Positions 1-8,514 of a stretch of DNA of 64,000 nucleotides are shown here, one piece after another. This stretch comes from Coraliomargarita sp. GTDB lineage: Bacteria > Verrucomicrobiota > Verrucomicrobiia > Opitutales > UBA953. The stretch lies in contig JAHEJL010000002.1 of the NCBI GenBank assembly GCA_024638885.1, positions 434,001 through 498,000 on the forward strand, written 5' to 3'. Below the pieces are notes generated by a model. It saw nothing but the letters and a program-made list of their open reading frames with translations. It was not told where the DNA came from and did not search any database. The position numbers and the translations under genes are program-made. Positions within the stretch are counted from its first letter, which is position 1. Each line of letters starts with the position of its first letter.

Positions 1-909
1 CATCTCCCGGACGTCGAGCAGGAGGGGCGGATTCGGACCGGCCAGCAGGCGCTGGGCTTCTTCGACGGTCACTTCGAGCGGGGTTTCGGACATAAGGATC
101 GGGGCGGCGCAGACGGTCGGCGCATAGGCGGACTTCTCGAGCGTGCGGATGACGGGAGCAGCGCCGCAACAAGGACAGGCCGGGTCGGCGGAAAGGGCGA
201 GCAACCGGGACGTGCCGGCTTCGACATCGACCACCAGCAGACGGGAGGCCGGACGCTTGCCGAGCAGGACGGCGATGACTTCCGCCGCCATCCACGATCC
301 GATCACGCCGCAGGTCGCGCCGAAGACGCCGGCATCGGCGCAGGTCGGCACGGAAGCGGCGTCCGGAATCACCGGATAGAGACAACGGTAGCAACCGGCA
401 CGCGGCAGGAAGACGCCGACCTGTCCGGCTCCGCGCAGGACGCTGCCATGCACGAGCGGCTTACCGCCCAGGACGCAGGCGTCGGCGGCGAGGAAACGGG
501 TCGCGAAATTATCGGTGCCATCGACGACCAGGTCGTAACGGGCGACGAGCTCGGCCGCGTTCTCGACCGTGAAACCTTCAGGGTGCAGCGCCACCTTCAG
601 GCCCGGGTTGATCTCTCCGAGCGCCTCGGCGGCCGAGATGGTCTTCGGCAGCCCCAAGGTATCGAAGCCATGGACGATCTGGCGATGGAGGTTGGAGACT
701 TCGACTTTGTCCGGGTCGGCGATGCCGATGAGCCCCACGCCCGCGGCGGCCAGATACAATCCGACCGGCGAACCCAGACCGCCGGCGCCGAGGATCAGCA
801 CCTTGGCGTCGCGCAGGCGCAGCTGACCGGCCTCCCCCACTCCGGGCAGACGGATCTGCCGGGAGTACAAGGCCCTCTCGTGGTCGGTGAGACGCGGTTC
901 CGCGGACAT
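1..909 (-). CDS. MoeB/ThiF-family adenylyltransferase with C-terminal rhodanese domain (3' end outside window)
   Basis: Adenylates the C-terminal glycine of a MoaD- or ThiS-type sulfur carrier for molybdopterin or thiamine synthesis. The ATG is at 909 and the frame stays open for 303 codons to base 1, so the C-terminus is missing. Visible are the nucleotide-binding loop GAGGLGSP (residues 41-48), the NLHRQI segment (73-78), two zinc CxxC pairs (C173/C176 and C245/C248) and the catalytic cysteine in VPTCADAG (C190). From about residue 273 a rhodanese-like segment begins (PPLLLDVRE), as in MoeZ/MOCS3-type fusions that supply the sulfur themselves. The substrate carrier cannot be told from this fragment. 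It is divergent from ruvX. Confidence 0.9.
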   Translation of the reverse strand, partial: MSAEPRLTDHERALYSRQIRLPGVGEAGQLRLRDAKVLILGAGGLGSPVGLYLAAAGVGLIGIADPDKVEVSNLHRQIVHGFDTLGLPKTISAAEALGEINPGLKVALHPEGFTVENAAELVARYDLVVDGTDNFATRFLAADACVLGGKPLVHGSVLRGAGQVGVFLPRAGCYRCLYPVIPDAASVPTCADAGVFGATCGVIGSWMAAEVIAVLLGKRPASRLLVVDVEAGTSRLLALSADPACPCCGAAPVIRTLEKSAYAPTVCAAPILMSETPLEVTVEEAQRLLAGPNPPLLLDVREM

Positions 910-1002
910 GCGGACAGTGGAACCCCCGCCTCCCATCGTGTCAAACCCGCCCCGCCCACGTGTCGGGTTGAATAATCGGACGGAGTCCCCCAAGTTGACC
1001 CC

Positions 1003-1440
1003 GTGGCACAGGTCTTCCTCGGCATCGATTACGGCTCCCGACGGGTCGGGCTCAGCCATGCCGATGAGCTCGGCTTCGCCTTCCCCCTGCCCGCGGCCGT
1101 CGCCGAAAGCGCCGAAGAACGCTTCGCGCAGATCGGCAAGGAAATCGCCCGCCTCAAGGTCACCCTCCTCGTGCTGGGCTACCCGCTCTCCGTGGAAGGC
1201 GAGCGGACGAAGCGTTGCGACGAGGTCGACGTCTTCGCCGCCGAGCTGACCAAGCGCTTCCATCTCCCGATCGAGAAAGTCGACGAGGCGCTCACCAGCC
1301 AGGCCGCCGACGAGATGGGCGGACGCAAGGCGCGCTCGGCCCATGAACGCAAGCAGCAGGCCAAGACCGGCGAACGGGATTCCCGCGCCGCCGCGGTCCT
1401 GCTCCAGGATTTCCTCAACAGCCGCGGCATCGGCGCCTGA
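1003..1440 (+). CDS. ruvX: RuvX/YqgF-family Holliday junction resolvase-like nuclease
   Basis: 145-residue RNase H-fold protein of the YqgF family, linked in other bacteria to 16S rRNA 5'-end processing and proposed as a Holliday junction resolvase. The N-terminus FLGIDYGSRRVGLS carries the first catalytic aspartate; the second acidic patch is in VDEALTSQAADEM and the third in DSRAAAVLLQDFL. The length is normal for the family. The start is GTG; no in-frame ATG fits the conserved N-terminus. truA begins one base after its stop codon, so the two are probably co-transcribed. Confidence 0.9.
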   Translation: MAQVFLGIDYGSRRVGLSHADELGFAFPLPAAVAESAEERFAQIGKEIARLKVTLLVLGYPLSVEGERTKRCDEVDVFAAELTKRFHLPIEKVDEALTSQAADEMGGRKARSAHERKQQAKTGERDSRAAAVLLQDFLNSRGIGA

Positions 1441-1441
1441 C

Positions 1442-2287
1442 ATGCCTCCGGCCAAGCCCAAGAAACCCTTCACGCCGAAGCTCGAACGCTTCCTGGCCAC
1501 GGTCGCCTACGACGGCACCGACCATATCGGCTGGCAGGTCCAGACCGGCCGCCTCTCCATCGAGGGCGAGATCGAGGAACGCCTCTCGCGCATCCTCAAG
1601 ACGCCGATCGACATCCATGGCAGCGGTCGCACCGACTCCGGCGTGCACAGCGTCGGCCAGCGCTTCCACTTCGACGCGTTCTGGCCGCACCCCTGCTGCT
1701 ACCTGGTCCACGCGCTCAACTCCTGCGAGCAGAACGGCATCCTCGTCACGCACCTGCAACGCGTGGCCCCCGGCTTCCATTGCCGCTGGCACGCCAACGG
1801 CAAACGCTACCGCTACGAGATCTGCGACGGCTACCCGCCGCCCTGGGAGGCGCGCTACTGCCTCGGCCTCGGCAACAAGACCGTCGACGTGAAGCTGATG
1901 CGCCAGGCGGCGAAGCTGCTGCTCGGCAAACACGACTTCTTCGCCTTCGGCGCGAACCACGGACAAGGCATGGAGAAGGAGAACCCGGTGAAGGAGCTCC
2001 GTCGCCTGGACGTCCGTCGCCGCGGCAAGCGCATCACGGTCATCGCCGAAGGCAGCGGCTTCCTTTATAAGATGGTCCGTCGCCTGGTGGGCGGGCTCCT
2101 CCGCGTCGGCGAAGGCAAGATGCCGCCCGAGCGTCTGGTGGCCTACCGCAAGGAACGCGTCATCACCTCGGAAGTACCCACCGCGCCCGCCCGCGGCCTG
2201 TTCATGGAGAAGGTCTACTTCGAGCCCGGCGCCCTGAAGCATCCCCGTCCGCTCCGCAGTCGCGACGACGCCGGCAGCACGGAATGA
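1442..2287 (+). CDS. truA: tRNA pseudouridine(38-40) synthase TruA
   Basis: 281 residues. Isomerises uridines 38-40 in the anticodon arm of many tRNAs. The catalytic aspartate is D65 in GRTDSGVHS, and the N-terminus has the family pattern VAYDGTDHIGWQVQ. The C-terminal half includes SGFLYKMVRRLVGGLLRVG, the conserved core of the second domain. A longer open frame runs upstream through ruvX, but the ATG one base after the ruvX stop gives the expected family length. A short basic leader (MPPAKPKKPFTPK) precedes the catalytic domain. Confidence 0.95.
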   Translation: MPPAKPKKPFTPKLERFLATVAYDGTDHIGWQVQTGRLSIEGEIEERLSRILKTPIDIHGSGRTDSGVHSVGQRFHFDAFWPHPCCYLVHALNSCEQNGILVTHLQRVAPGFHCRWHANGKRYRYEICDGYPPPWEARYCLGLGNKTVDVKLMRQAAKLLLGKHDFFAFGANHGQGMEKENPVKELRRLDVRRRGKRITVIAEGSGFLYKMVRRLVGGLLRVGEGKMPPERLVAYRKERVITSEVPTAPARGLFMEKVYFEPGALKHPRPLRSRDDAGSTE

Positions 2288-2293
2288 CGTCGG

Positions 2294-2312
2294 CCTTAAT
2301 CCTAGGTTAAGG
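2294..2312. repeat. Imperfect palindrome upstream of the PEBP gene
   Basis: Arms CCTTAA and TTAAGG flank TCCTAGG, itself nearly self-complementary. It lies about 25 bases before the ATG at 2335. It is AT-richer than its surroundings and has no T-tract, so an operator-like site is more likely than a terminator. Function unknown. Confidence 0.4.
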
Positions 2313-2334
2313 CGAACCCTGGTATCATTCTCCC

Positions 2335-3009
2335 ATGCTTCGCTTCCTCGCCGCCTGCTTCGCCTGCCTGCTGATCGCCACCGCCGTCGCCGCTCCGGCC
2401 GATGGCAAGAAAGGCGGCAAAGGTGGCAAAGGCGGTCCGCCCGCCGGCGCGATCGACACCGTCGCCGCGGCCAAGCCGGCCGACAAGAATCCCACGCTCA
2501 AGCTCACCAGCCCAGCGGTGAAGGACGGCGAAAAACTCCCGGTCGAATTCACGGGTGACGGTGAAAGCGCTTCCCTGCCCCTGGCGTGGAGCGGCGTACC
2601 GAAAGGCACGCAGAGCCTGGTGCTGATCATGCACCACCTCGACCCGGAAGGTAAGACGAAGATCTATTGGCTGATGCATGACATCGACCCGAAGACGACG
2701 AGCGCGGCCAAGAACGCGACCGACTTCGGCAAGATGGGCCTGAGCACCGTCCACAACCGCGTCGAATACGCTCCGCCCCACTCCAAAGGACCTGGCGAGA
2801 AGAAGTACGTACTCACGCTCTTCGCGCTCTCGGCCAAGCCTGACCTGTCCAAGGCCGAAAGCCCCCTGACCGTCGACCCCTTGCTCGCGGCGATGAAAGG
2901 CAAGATCCTCGCCGCCGCCGACCTCAACGTCATCTACACGCGCCCGGCCGGCGCCAGCGAGGAGAAGGAAGAGAAACGTCCGCCGCGCCGCGAAGACGCC
3001 GCCAAGTAA
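2335..3009 (+). CDS. Secreted YbhB/YbcL-family (PEBP-like) protein
   Basis: 224 residues. A signal peptide (MLRFLAACFACLLIATAVAA) is followed by a Lys/Gly-rich linker (GKKGGKGGKGG) and then a phosphatidylethanolamine-binding-protein fold. The PEBP hallmarks are the opening LTSPAVKDG, the strand PLAWSGVP, the MHHLDPEG segment in place of the usual DPDAP, and YWLMHDIDP. Bacterial members bind small anionic ligands; their roles are mostly unknown. The C-terminus is a charged tail (EEKEEKRPPRREDAAK). Possibly co-transcribed with truA (47-base gap). Confidence 0.8.
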   Translation: MLRFLAACFACLLIATAVAAPADGKKGGKGGKGGPPAGAIDTVAAAKPADKNPTLKLTSPAVKDGEKLPVEFTGDGESASLPLAWSGVPKGTQSLVLIMHHLDPEGKTKIYWLMHDIDPKTTSAAKNATDFGKMGLSTVHNRVEYAPPHSKGPGEKKYVLTLFALSAKPDLSKAESPLTVDPLLAAMKGKILAAADLNVIYTRPAGASEEKEEKRPPRREDAAK

Positions 3010-3055
3010 GCGGTTTTGATTGGAAGACGGCGGCCGGTCGTCGTACTCCCCATCC

Positions 3056-4192
3056 ATGCGGCGCACCCTGCTCCCCTGGCTTCTCGCCCTCCTCCCGGCC
3101 CTGCTCTGGGCCCACCCGGAGTGGAAGGAAGCTTCCTGCCTCGGCGTCATCGACGAACAGGAGCGCCTGGCGCTGACGGTGAAGTTCGACGTCCCGTCGT
3201 TCCTGCTCGGCCAGCTGCCGAAGGATGCCCCGATCAAGGAACTCGACGCGTTGATGTTCACGCCGGGACGACTGGCCATGTCCGTCGAACCCGGCCGCAA
3301 GTCATTCCTCGCCGGCCTTCGCCTCGAGGCCGACGGTAAGCCGGTGACTTGGACGCTGGAAGCCTTCCCGACGGCCGAACAGATCCTCGCCCAGTCCGCC
3401 CGCCAAGGCGAAGCGGACCGTTATCCGGTGATGATGAACGCGAAGCTCGTGGCGAAGCTTCCGACCGGCACCGCCAAGCTCGTCCTCCGTTTCCCCGACG
3501 CCTTAGGCACGGTCTTCACGAACGTCCGCAAAGGGATGGAGTTCCAGACGGTGATGGCGGTCGCGAAGAACGAACCCGGCGAGATCCAGATCGGGGACGG
3601 TCCGGCACGCTCCGACCCGAAGACGACCGTGCAGCTGCTGGCCGACGGCTTCGGCCACGTGCTCCCTGAAGGCTGGGATCACTGCCTGTTCATGTTGGCG
3701 ATGTTCCTCGGCGCGACGTCCCTCCGCCAGGCGCTCGGCCGTTCGCTCGTCTTCACGCTCGGCCACAGCGTCACCCTGAGCGCCGTCGCGCTCGGCTGGC
3801 TCGGCCACCCCGGCCCATGGATCGAACCGTTCATCACCTTGACGATCGGTGTCGGCGGCTGGATGGCCTACCGCGGAACGGCCTCGAATCGTCGCATGCT
3901 GCTCGTCCCCGCCGCCTTCGGCTTGGTGCATGGCCTGGGCTTCGCCGCCGCGGTCTCTGACCGCCTCAAGGAATGGGATAACGGCAGCATCGTCCGCATC
4001 TTGGTCGGCTTCAATGTCGGCGTCGAACTGGCTCAAGTGACCGTGATCTTCGCTTCGGCCGGCCTGCTCTGGATCCTCCTGCGCGCCGGCCTGCCCGAAA
4101 CGAAGCTACGGCGGACGCTCTGCCTCGCCGTCGGCGCCGCCGGCTTCGGCGTGATGGCCTGGCGTCTGGCGGGATTGGCCGGCCTCGTCTGA
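3056..4192 (+). CDS. HupE/UreJ-type membrane protein with secreted N-terminal domain
   Basis: 378 residues. A signal peptide (LLPWLLALLPALLWA) leads into about 190 residues of predicted extracytoplasmic beta-rich sequence, then a multi-pass C-terminal half with the HupE/UreJ_2 pattern: GFGHVLPEGWDHCLFMLAMF, then FTLGHSVTLSAVALG and FGLVHGLGFAAAVSD. The histidines in these helices are the family signature and fit a metal (nickel or copper) transport role, which is not shown here. The ATG at 3056 is chosen because it starts the signal peptide. Its stop codon abuts the end of the convergent sulfatase gene with no gap. Confidence 0.8.
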   Translation: MRRTLLPWLLALLPALLWAHPEWKEASCLGVIDEQERLALTVKFDVPSFLLGQLPKDAPIKELDALMFTPGRLAMSVEPGRKSFLAGLRLEADGKPVTWTLEAFPTAEQILAQSARQGEADRYPVMMNAKLVAKLPTGTAKLVLRFPDALGTVFTNVRKGMEFQTVMAVAKNEPGEIQIGDGPARSDPKTTVQLLADGFGHVLPEGWDHCLFMLAMFLGATSLRQALGRSLVFTLGHSVTLSAVALGWLGHPGPWIEPFITLTIGVGGWMAYRGTASNRRMLLVPAAFGLVHGLGFAAAVSDRLKEWDNGSIVRILVGFNVGVELAQVTVIFASAGLLWILLRAGLPETKLRRTLCLAVGAAGFGVMAWRLAGLAGLV

Positions 4193-5593
4193 TCAGAGAC
4201 GACCGACCGGGCGCTTGCCGGCGTCGAGCTTCTTGCGCTCGGAAGCGGCGAACTCCTGCAGTTCCTTCACCACCTCCGGATTGGCGGCGGCCAGGTCGTT
4301 GGTCTCGCCGGGGTCGGCGTCCAGGTCATACAACGAAAGCGTGATCTGGCGCTGATGCGTCGTCGCCGGCAGGCCGTCGCGCTGGGCGGGGACCATGCCG
4401 ACGTAACTGCGATAGGCGTGCGGCAGATGCAGCTTCCACTTCCCCTTACGGACCGCTTCGAGGCGGTCGCCGTAGTAATAGGTGAAGGAGTCGCGGGCGA
4501 CGTCCTTGGCGCCCTTGAGGAGCGACAGGAACGAGCGGCCGTCGATCTCGCGCTTCGGCGGCTGGGCGGCGCAGGCCTCGACGAGCGTAGGCACCACGTC
4601 GATGTTCGCGGCGAGGGCGTCCGTGCGTGCGCCCGGCTTGACCACGCCCGGCCAGCGGACGATGAAGGGCACGCGCACGCCGCCTTCGAAGGTCGTCCCC
4701 TTGCCTTCGCGGAAAGGACCGGCGGAGCCGGCATGACGACCGAAATTGAGCCACGGCCCGTTGTCGCTCGTGAAGACCACGAGGGTCTGCTGGTCGACGC
4801 CCTTGTCGACGAGGGCTTTCATCACCGCGCCGACCGTGCGGTCGATGTCGGCCATCGTGTCGGCGTAAGGCGTGGCGAACTTGCCCTTGAAGTCGGCCGA
4901 AGCGCCGAGCGGCGTATGGGGCATCGAAGTGGCCAGATAGAGGAAGAACGGCTTCTCCTTACCCGCGCTGTCATGGATGAAACGGACGGCCCGCAGGCCC
5001 TGGGCAGTCGTCAGCGCATCCATGTCCGTCCAATCGCGGACGCAGCCCATCGGATGGCCGTTCACGTAACGCGGCAGTTCCGGATACATCTTCCGACGCG
5101 ATTCGTCCCCGACGGCGTAGCCCAGCGGCCACATGTCGTTGGAATACGGCAGGATCATCGAATCATCGAAGCCGTGATTCGGGGGCAGGAACTTCGGCGC
5201 GTCGCCGAGGTGCCACTTGCCGACCACGCCGGTGTGGTAGCCGGCGTCGCGCAGCAAAGCACCGAGCGTCTGCTCCTCGGTGTTCAGGCCGGTCTTGGCC
5301 TGCGGACCGAGGGCGACGCCGCCGAGACCGAGTCGGTTCGGATAGCAACCGGTCAGCAAGGCCGTACGGGAAGAGGTGCAGACCGCCTGGGTCGCGTAGA
5401 AGCTCGTGAAGCGAAGCCCTTCCTGGGCGAGGCGATCGATGTTGGGCGTGACGTTCTGCGTCGAACCGTAGCAACCCGGGTCGGCCCACCCCATGTCGTC
5501 GCACATGATATAAACGACGTTAGGCCGGGCGCCGAAGAGACATGCGCACAGCAGGAGGCCCAAGGTTGGGGTAAACCTCATGAACCAATTCAT
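4193..5593 (-). CDS. Secreted type I sulfatase with atypical active-site motif (sulfatase 1)
   Basis: 466 residues. Hydrolyses sulfate esters, probably on polysaccharides. A hydrophobic leader is followed by the metal-site segment RPNVVYIMCDDMGWAD and the arylsulfatase core (VGKWHLGD, TSDNGPWLNFGRH). The formylglycine position is C72 in CTSSR, so Ser stands where the consensus C-x-(P/A)-x-R has Pro or Ala. The rest of the motif (TALLTG) is intact. Two possible ATGs lie 12 bases apart; the second gives MRFTPTLGLLL, also a good signal peptide. An 8-bp hairpin overlaps the first start. Confidence 0.9.
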   Translation of the reverse strand: MNWFMRFTPTLGLLLCACLFGARPNVVYIMCDDMGWADPGCYGSTQNVTPNIDRLAQEGLRFTSFYATQAVCTSSRTALLTGCYPNRLGLGGVALGPQAKTGLNTEEQTLGALLRDAGYHTGVVGKWHLGDAPKFLPPNHGFDDSMILPYSNDMWPLGYAVGDESRRKMYPELPRYVNGHPMGCVRDWTDMDALTTAQGLRAVRFIHDSAGKEKPFFLYLATSMPHTPLGASADFKGKFATPYADTMADIDRTVGAVMKALVDKGVDQQTLVVFTSDNGPWLNFGRHAGSAGPFREGKGTTFEGGVRVPFIVRWPGVVKPGARTDALAANIDVVPTLVEACAAQPPKREIDGRSFLSLLKGAKDVARDSFTYYYGDRLEAVRKGKWKLHLPHAYRSYVGMVPAQRDGLPATTHQRQITLSLYDLDADPGETNDLAAANPEVVKELQEFAASERKKLDAGKRPVGRL

Positions 5594-5610
5594 AGGGGTT
5601 TCCCCCTATG
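5591..5610. promoter_or_regulatory. Hairpin overlapping the start codon of sulfatase 1
   Basis: CATAGGGG and CCCCTATG form a perfect 8-bp stem around a 4-base loop, and the first arm contains the ATG of the minus-strand sulfatase gene. In mRNA this would hide that start codon. It could equally make the second ATG at 5581 the working start. Confidence 0.45.
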
Positions 5611-5652
5611 GCTCCAAGCCTTAATCAGGGCCGCCGACCCTTTTGCCTAAGA

Positions 5653-5928
5653 TTAGACCTTCAACCCCAGCTCGGCGCAGACGGCCGGGTGCTTCCGGGC
5701 CTTGTTGAGGAACTCATCCACGCTGAAGTCGGCCACGATGAAGTCACCGTAACGGAAGGACGGGCACTTCGACTGTCCGGTCAGCGCGATCAGCTGGCGC
5801 ATCTGATGCATGTCGGCGCTGACGTCGCGGACATCGAGCTGCACGCCCTGTTCGGCGAAGAAGGCCAAGGCCTGCGTGCACCACGGGCAACCGGGCTTGG
5901 TGTAGAAGATGGGCAGAGGCTGCGGCAT
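5653..5928 (-). CDS. Glutaredoxin-family protein
   Basis: 91 residues, one glutaredoxin domain. The redox motif CPWC lies in FYTKPGCPWCTQA near the N-terminus, and the cis-proline region is SKCPSFRYGDFIV. It probably reduces disulfides or glutathione-type mixed disulfides in the cytoplasm; no signal peptide. The open frame runs far upstream of the ATG at 5928, but only this stretch is glutaredoxin-like and the length is normal. It lies 59 bases upstream of the sulfatase 1 gene on the same strand. Confidence 0.9.
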   Translation of the reverse strand: MPQPLPIFYTKPGCPWCTQALAFFAEQGVQLDVRDVSADMHQMRQLIALTGQSKCPSFRYGDFIVADFSVDEFLNKARKHPAVCAELGLKV

Positions 5929-6021
5929 GCGGCAAAGCAAGCGAGCGGAGCCGCGGTTAGCAAGCGGAGACACCCGAGGCGTTGACAGCCTCGCGTCTCT
6001 TGCAGGAAATACCGCCTCCCC

Positions 6022-7125
6022 ATGGAAACCATTCACGGCGCCCCCAGCTACGTACTCCGCACCGCCGAGGTCGAACTGGCCGTCACCCAGACCGCCGGCC
6101 ACCTGGCGCCGGTCACGTTCCACTTCCCCGGCCTCAAGGCCTCGCCCTACTCGCTCTCGCCGTGGACGCCCACGCAGATCGACCAATCGCTCCCGCCCCT
6201 GCTGACCTACCTGCGCGGCGACTTCATGTGCCTGCCGTTCGGCGGCCAGCAGAAAGGCCCGCCCCATGGCGACACCGCCAACGCGACCTGGCATCTCGTG
6301 TCCGCGACCGGCACCTCGCTCAAGCTCACGCAGACCGGCACCGACACCGGCGCGACCGTCGCCAAGAACTTCTCGCTCATCCCGGGCCACCACGCGATCT
6401 ATTGGGAGCACATCATCGAGAACCTCGAAGGCCGCTGGAACTACGGCAACCACCCGGTGCTCGACCTTTCCGGCGTCCCCGCCGGCGCGGCCCGCATCGC
6501 GACGAGCGCCTTCCGCTTCGGCTCCGTCTACGCCGGCGAATTCTCGAACCCCGCCGCCGGCGAGACCGGCGTGCTCAAGCCCTTCGGCGAATTCTCCTCG
6601 CTGAAGTCCGTGCCGATGAAGGACGGCTCCCAGACCGACCTGACCCGCTACCCCGCCCGCGCCGGCAGCGACGACCTCATCATGCTGGTCAACGTCCCCG
6701 CCACGGAGGCCCAGCCCTTCGCCTGGACCGCCGTGACCTTCCCGGGCTACGTCTGGTTCTCGCTGAAGGACGTCGCCGACTTCCCCTCGACCCTCTTCTG
6801 GCTCTCCAACGGCGGCCGCCCCGGCCACCCGTGGGAAAAGCGCCACCTCGGTCGCCTCGGCCTCGAGGAAGTCTGCTCCCATTTCTGCGACGGCGTCGAC
6901 ATCGCCCGCGAGGATCGCCTCGCCGCCAAGGGCATCCCGACCAGCCGCCTTTTCCGCAAGGACGAGCGCGTCCGCCTACCCCTGATCCAGGCCGCCGCCG
7001 CGGTGCCGGCCGACTTCGGCCAGGTGCAGAGCATCGTCCCGGCCGGCCCGGAAGCCGTCCGGATCACGGGCGAAAACGGCCTGGCCGTGACCTGCCCCAT
7101 TAATTGGCAGTTTTTGAAGTCGTAA
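6022..7125 (+). CDS. Galactose-mutarotase-fold protein (aldose 1-epimerase-like)
   Basis: 367 residues, no signal peptide. Beta-rich throughout, with an arrangement resembling the aldose-1-epimerase superfamily: LPFGGQQKGPPHGDTANATW in the first third (mutarotases carry a conserved substrate-binding histidine in a comparable HG segment), then WEHIIENLEGRWNYGNHPVL. I do not recognise a named family. It is the first gene of a run of four sugar-enzyme genes on the same strand, so a role in converting sugar anomers or binding the pathway sugar is the best inference. Confidence 0.6.
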   Translation: METIHGAPSYVLRTAEVELAVTQTAGHLAPVTFHFPGLKASPYSLSPWTPTQIDQSLPPLLTYLRGDFMCLPFGGQQKGPPHGDTANATWHLVSATGTSLKLTQTGTDTGATVAKNFSLIPGHHAIYWEHIIENLEGRWNYGNHPVLDLSGVPAGAARIATSAFRFGSVYAGEFSNPAAGETGVLKPFGEFSSLKSVPMKDGSQTDLTRYPARAGSDDLIMLVNVPATEAQPFAWTAVTFPGYVWFSLKDVADFPSTLFWLSNGGRPGHPWEKRHLGRLGLEEVCSHFCDGVDIAREDRLAAKGIPTSRLFRKDERVRLPLIQAAAAVPADFGQVQSIVPAGPEAVRITGENGLAVTCPINWQFLKS

Positions 7126-7200
7126 GTCGGCTTACTCAATTCTTGTCCCTGCCCGTGGAGTCGCCTAAATCCGACCTCCCCGACCCTCCTTTCCCCCCAC

Positions 7201-8472
7201 ATGTCCTCCCCCAAGATTGTCCAAGATCTCTCCACCAAGAAGAGCGGCGTCGCCTCTCTCGTGGAGAAGGAACTCGCCAAGACCGGCGGCCTGCTGCGTC
7301 TCGCCCCGTGCTGGGTGCCGCGCTCCTTCCTCCAGCCCGGCAAGCGCCTCAAGCTCCACCCGGATGACCTCTACGCCTTCGGCCTGAGCCGCGGCGGCAT
7401 CGACGAACGCTGGTTCGCTTCCACCACCGAAGCCGCCAACGACAACCGCACGCCCGACGAAGGCCTGTCCTACGTCGTCATCGGCAACACCCGCTTCACG
7501 CTCAAGCAGGCCGTCCAGGAATGCGGCGCCGAGCTGATCGGCTCCAAGATCTGGAACAAGTACAAGAAGTGGCCGGTGTACTCCAAGTTCTTCGACAACA
7601 TGGGTCCGATCCCGCACCACATGCACCAGAACGCCAAGCAGGCCAAGCTGCTCGGCCTCGAAGGCAAGCCGGAGTCCTACTACTTCCCGCCCCAGCACAA
7701 CAACGTCGGCAACAACTTCCCCTACACGTTCATGGGCTTCGAGCCCGGCACGACCAAGGCCCAGGTCCGCGAGTGCATCGCCAACTGGCACAAGGGGGAC
7801 AACAAGATCCTCGCCCTCTCCAAGGCCTACAAGCTCGAGCCCGGCACCGGCTGGCTCATCGACCCTTGCATCCTCCACGCTCCGGGCTCGCTCTGCACCT
7901 ATGAGCCGCAGTGGGGTTCCGACGTGTTCGGCATGTACCAGAACCTCGTCGAAGGCCGCGAAGTACCGTGGGCCCTCCTCGTCAAGGACATGCCGAAGTC
8001 CAAGCACCAGGACGTCGACTTCATCGTGGACCAGCTCGACTGGGACAAGAACGTCGACCCGAACTTCAAGGACAACCACTACCTCGAGCCGGTCGTCTCC
8101 GTCGAAGGCAAGGGCTACGTGGACAAGTGGATCGTCTACGGCAAGGTCGACAAGTTCCAGTACTTCACCGCGAAGGAACTGACCGTCGAGCCGGGCGCCG
8201 AGTGCGTCATCACCGACAAGGGCGCCTACGGCCTCATCTGCGTCCAGGGCTCCGGCACGATCAACGGCCAGGTCCTCAACAGCCCGAAGCTCATCCGCTT
8301 CAACGAGCTGACCGAAGACGAATACTTCTGCACCGAAGCCGGCGCCAAGAAGGGCGTGACCTTCCGCAACACCTCCACCACCGAGCCGCTGGTCTGCCTG
8401 CGCTACTTCGGCCCGGAAGTGAACCCGGACGCCCCCGCCATGGGCGCCTACAAGAAGGCCAAGAAGAAGTAA
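7201..8472 (+). CDS. Cupin protein related to class I mannose-6-phosphate isomerase
   Basis: 423 residues. Histidine-rich cupin segments stand out: GPIPHHMHQN, where the histidines would bind a metal, and GWLIDPCILHAPGSLCTYEP, resembling the second metal-site segment of phosphomannose isomerases. A second beta-barrel half (YFTAKELTVEPGAECVITDKG) follows near the C-terminus. It could interconvert an aldose and a ketose or their phosphates; the substrate is not known. The protein ends in a lysine tail (KKAKKK). It lies 75 bases after the mutarotase-like gene; the upstream bases are a C-rich run with no Shine-Dalgarno site. Confidence 0.65.
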   Translation: MSSPKIVQDLSTKKSGVASLVEKELAKTGGLLRLAPCWVPRSFLQPGKRLKLHPDDLYAFGLSRGGIDERWFASTTEAANDNRTPDEGLSYVVIGNTRFTLKQAVQECGAELIGSKIWNKYKKWPVYSKFFDNMGPIPHHMHQNAKQAKLLGLEGKPESYYFPPQHNNVGNNFPYTFMGFEPGTTKAQVRECIANWHKGDNKILALSKAYKLEPGTGWLIDPCILHAPGSLCTYEPQWGSDVFGMYQNLVEGREVPWALLVKDMPKSKHQDVDFIVDQLDWDKNVDPNFKDNHYLEPVVSVEGKGYVDKWIVYGKVDKFQYFTAKELTVEPGAECVITDKGAYGLICVQGSGTINGQVLNSPKLIRFNELTEDEYFCTEAGAKKGVTFRNTSTTEPLVCLRYFGPEVNPDAPAMGAYKKAKKK

Positions 8473-8514
8473 GCCTTCGCTTCGTCGCCCAACCCTCCAC
8501 CCCACCCCACGCTC

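Noticed and set aside
5982..5987. TTGACA upstream of the mutarotase-like gene
   Set aside because: No -10 box at 16-18 bases; the region is otherwise GC-rich.
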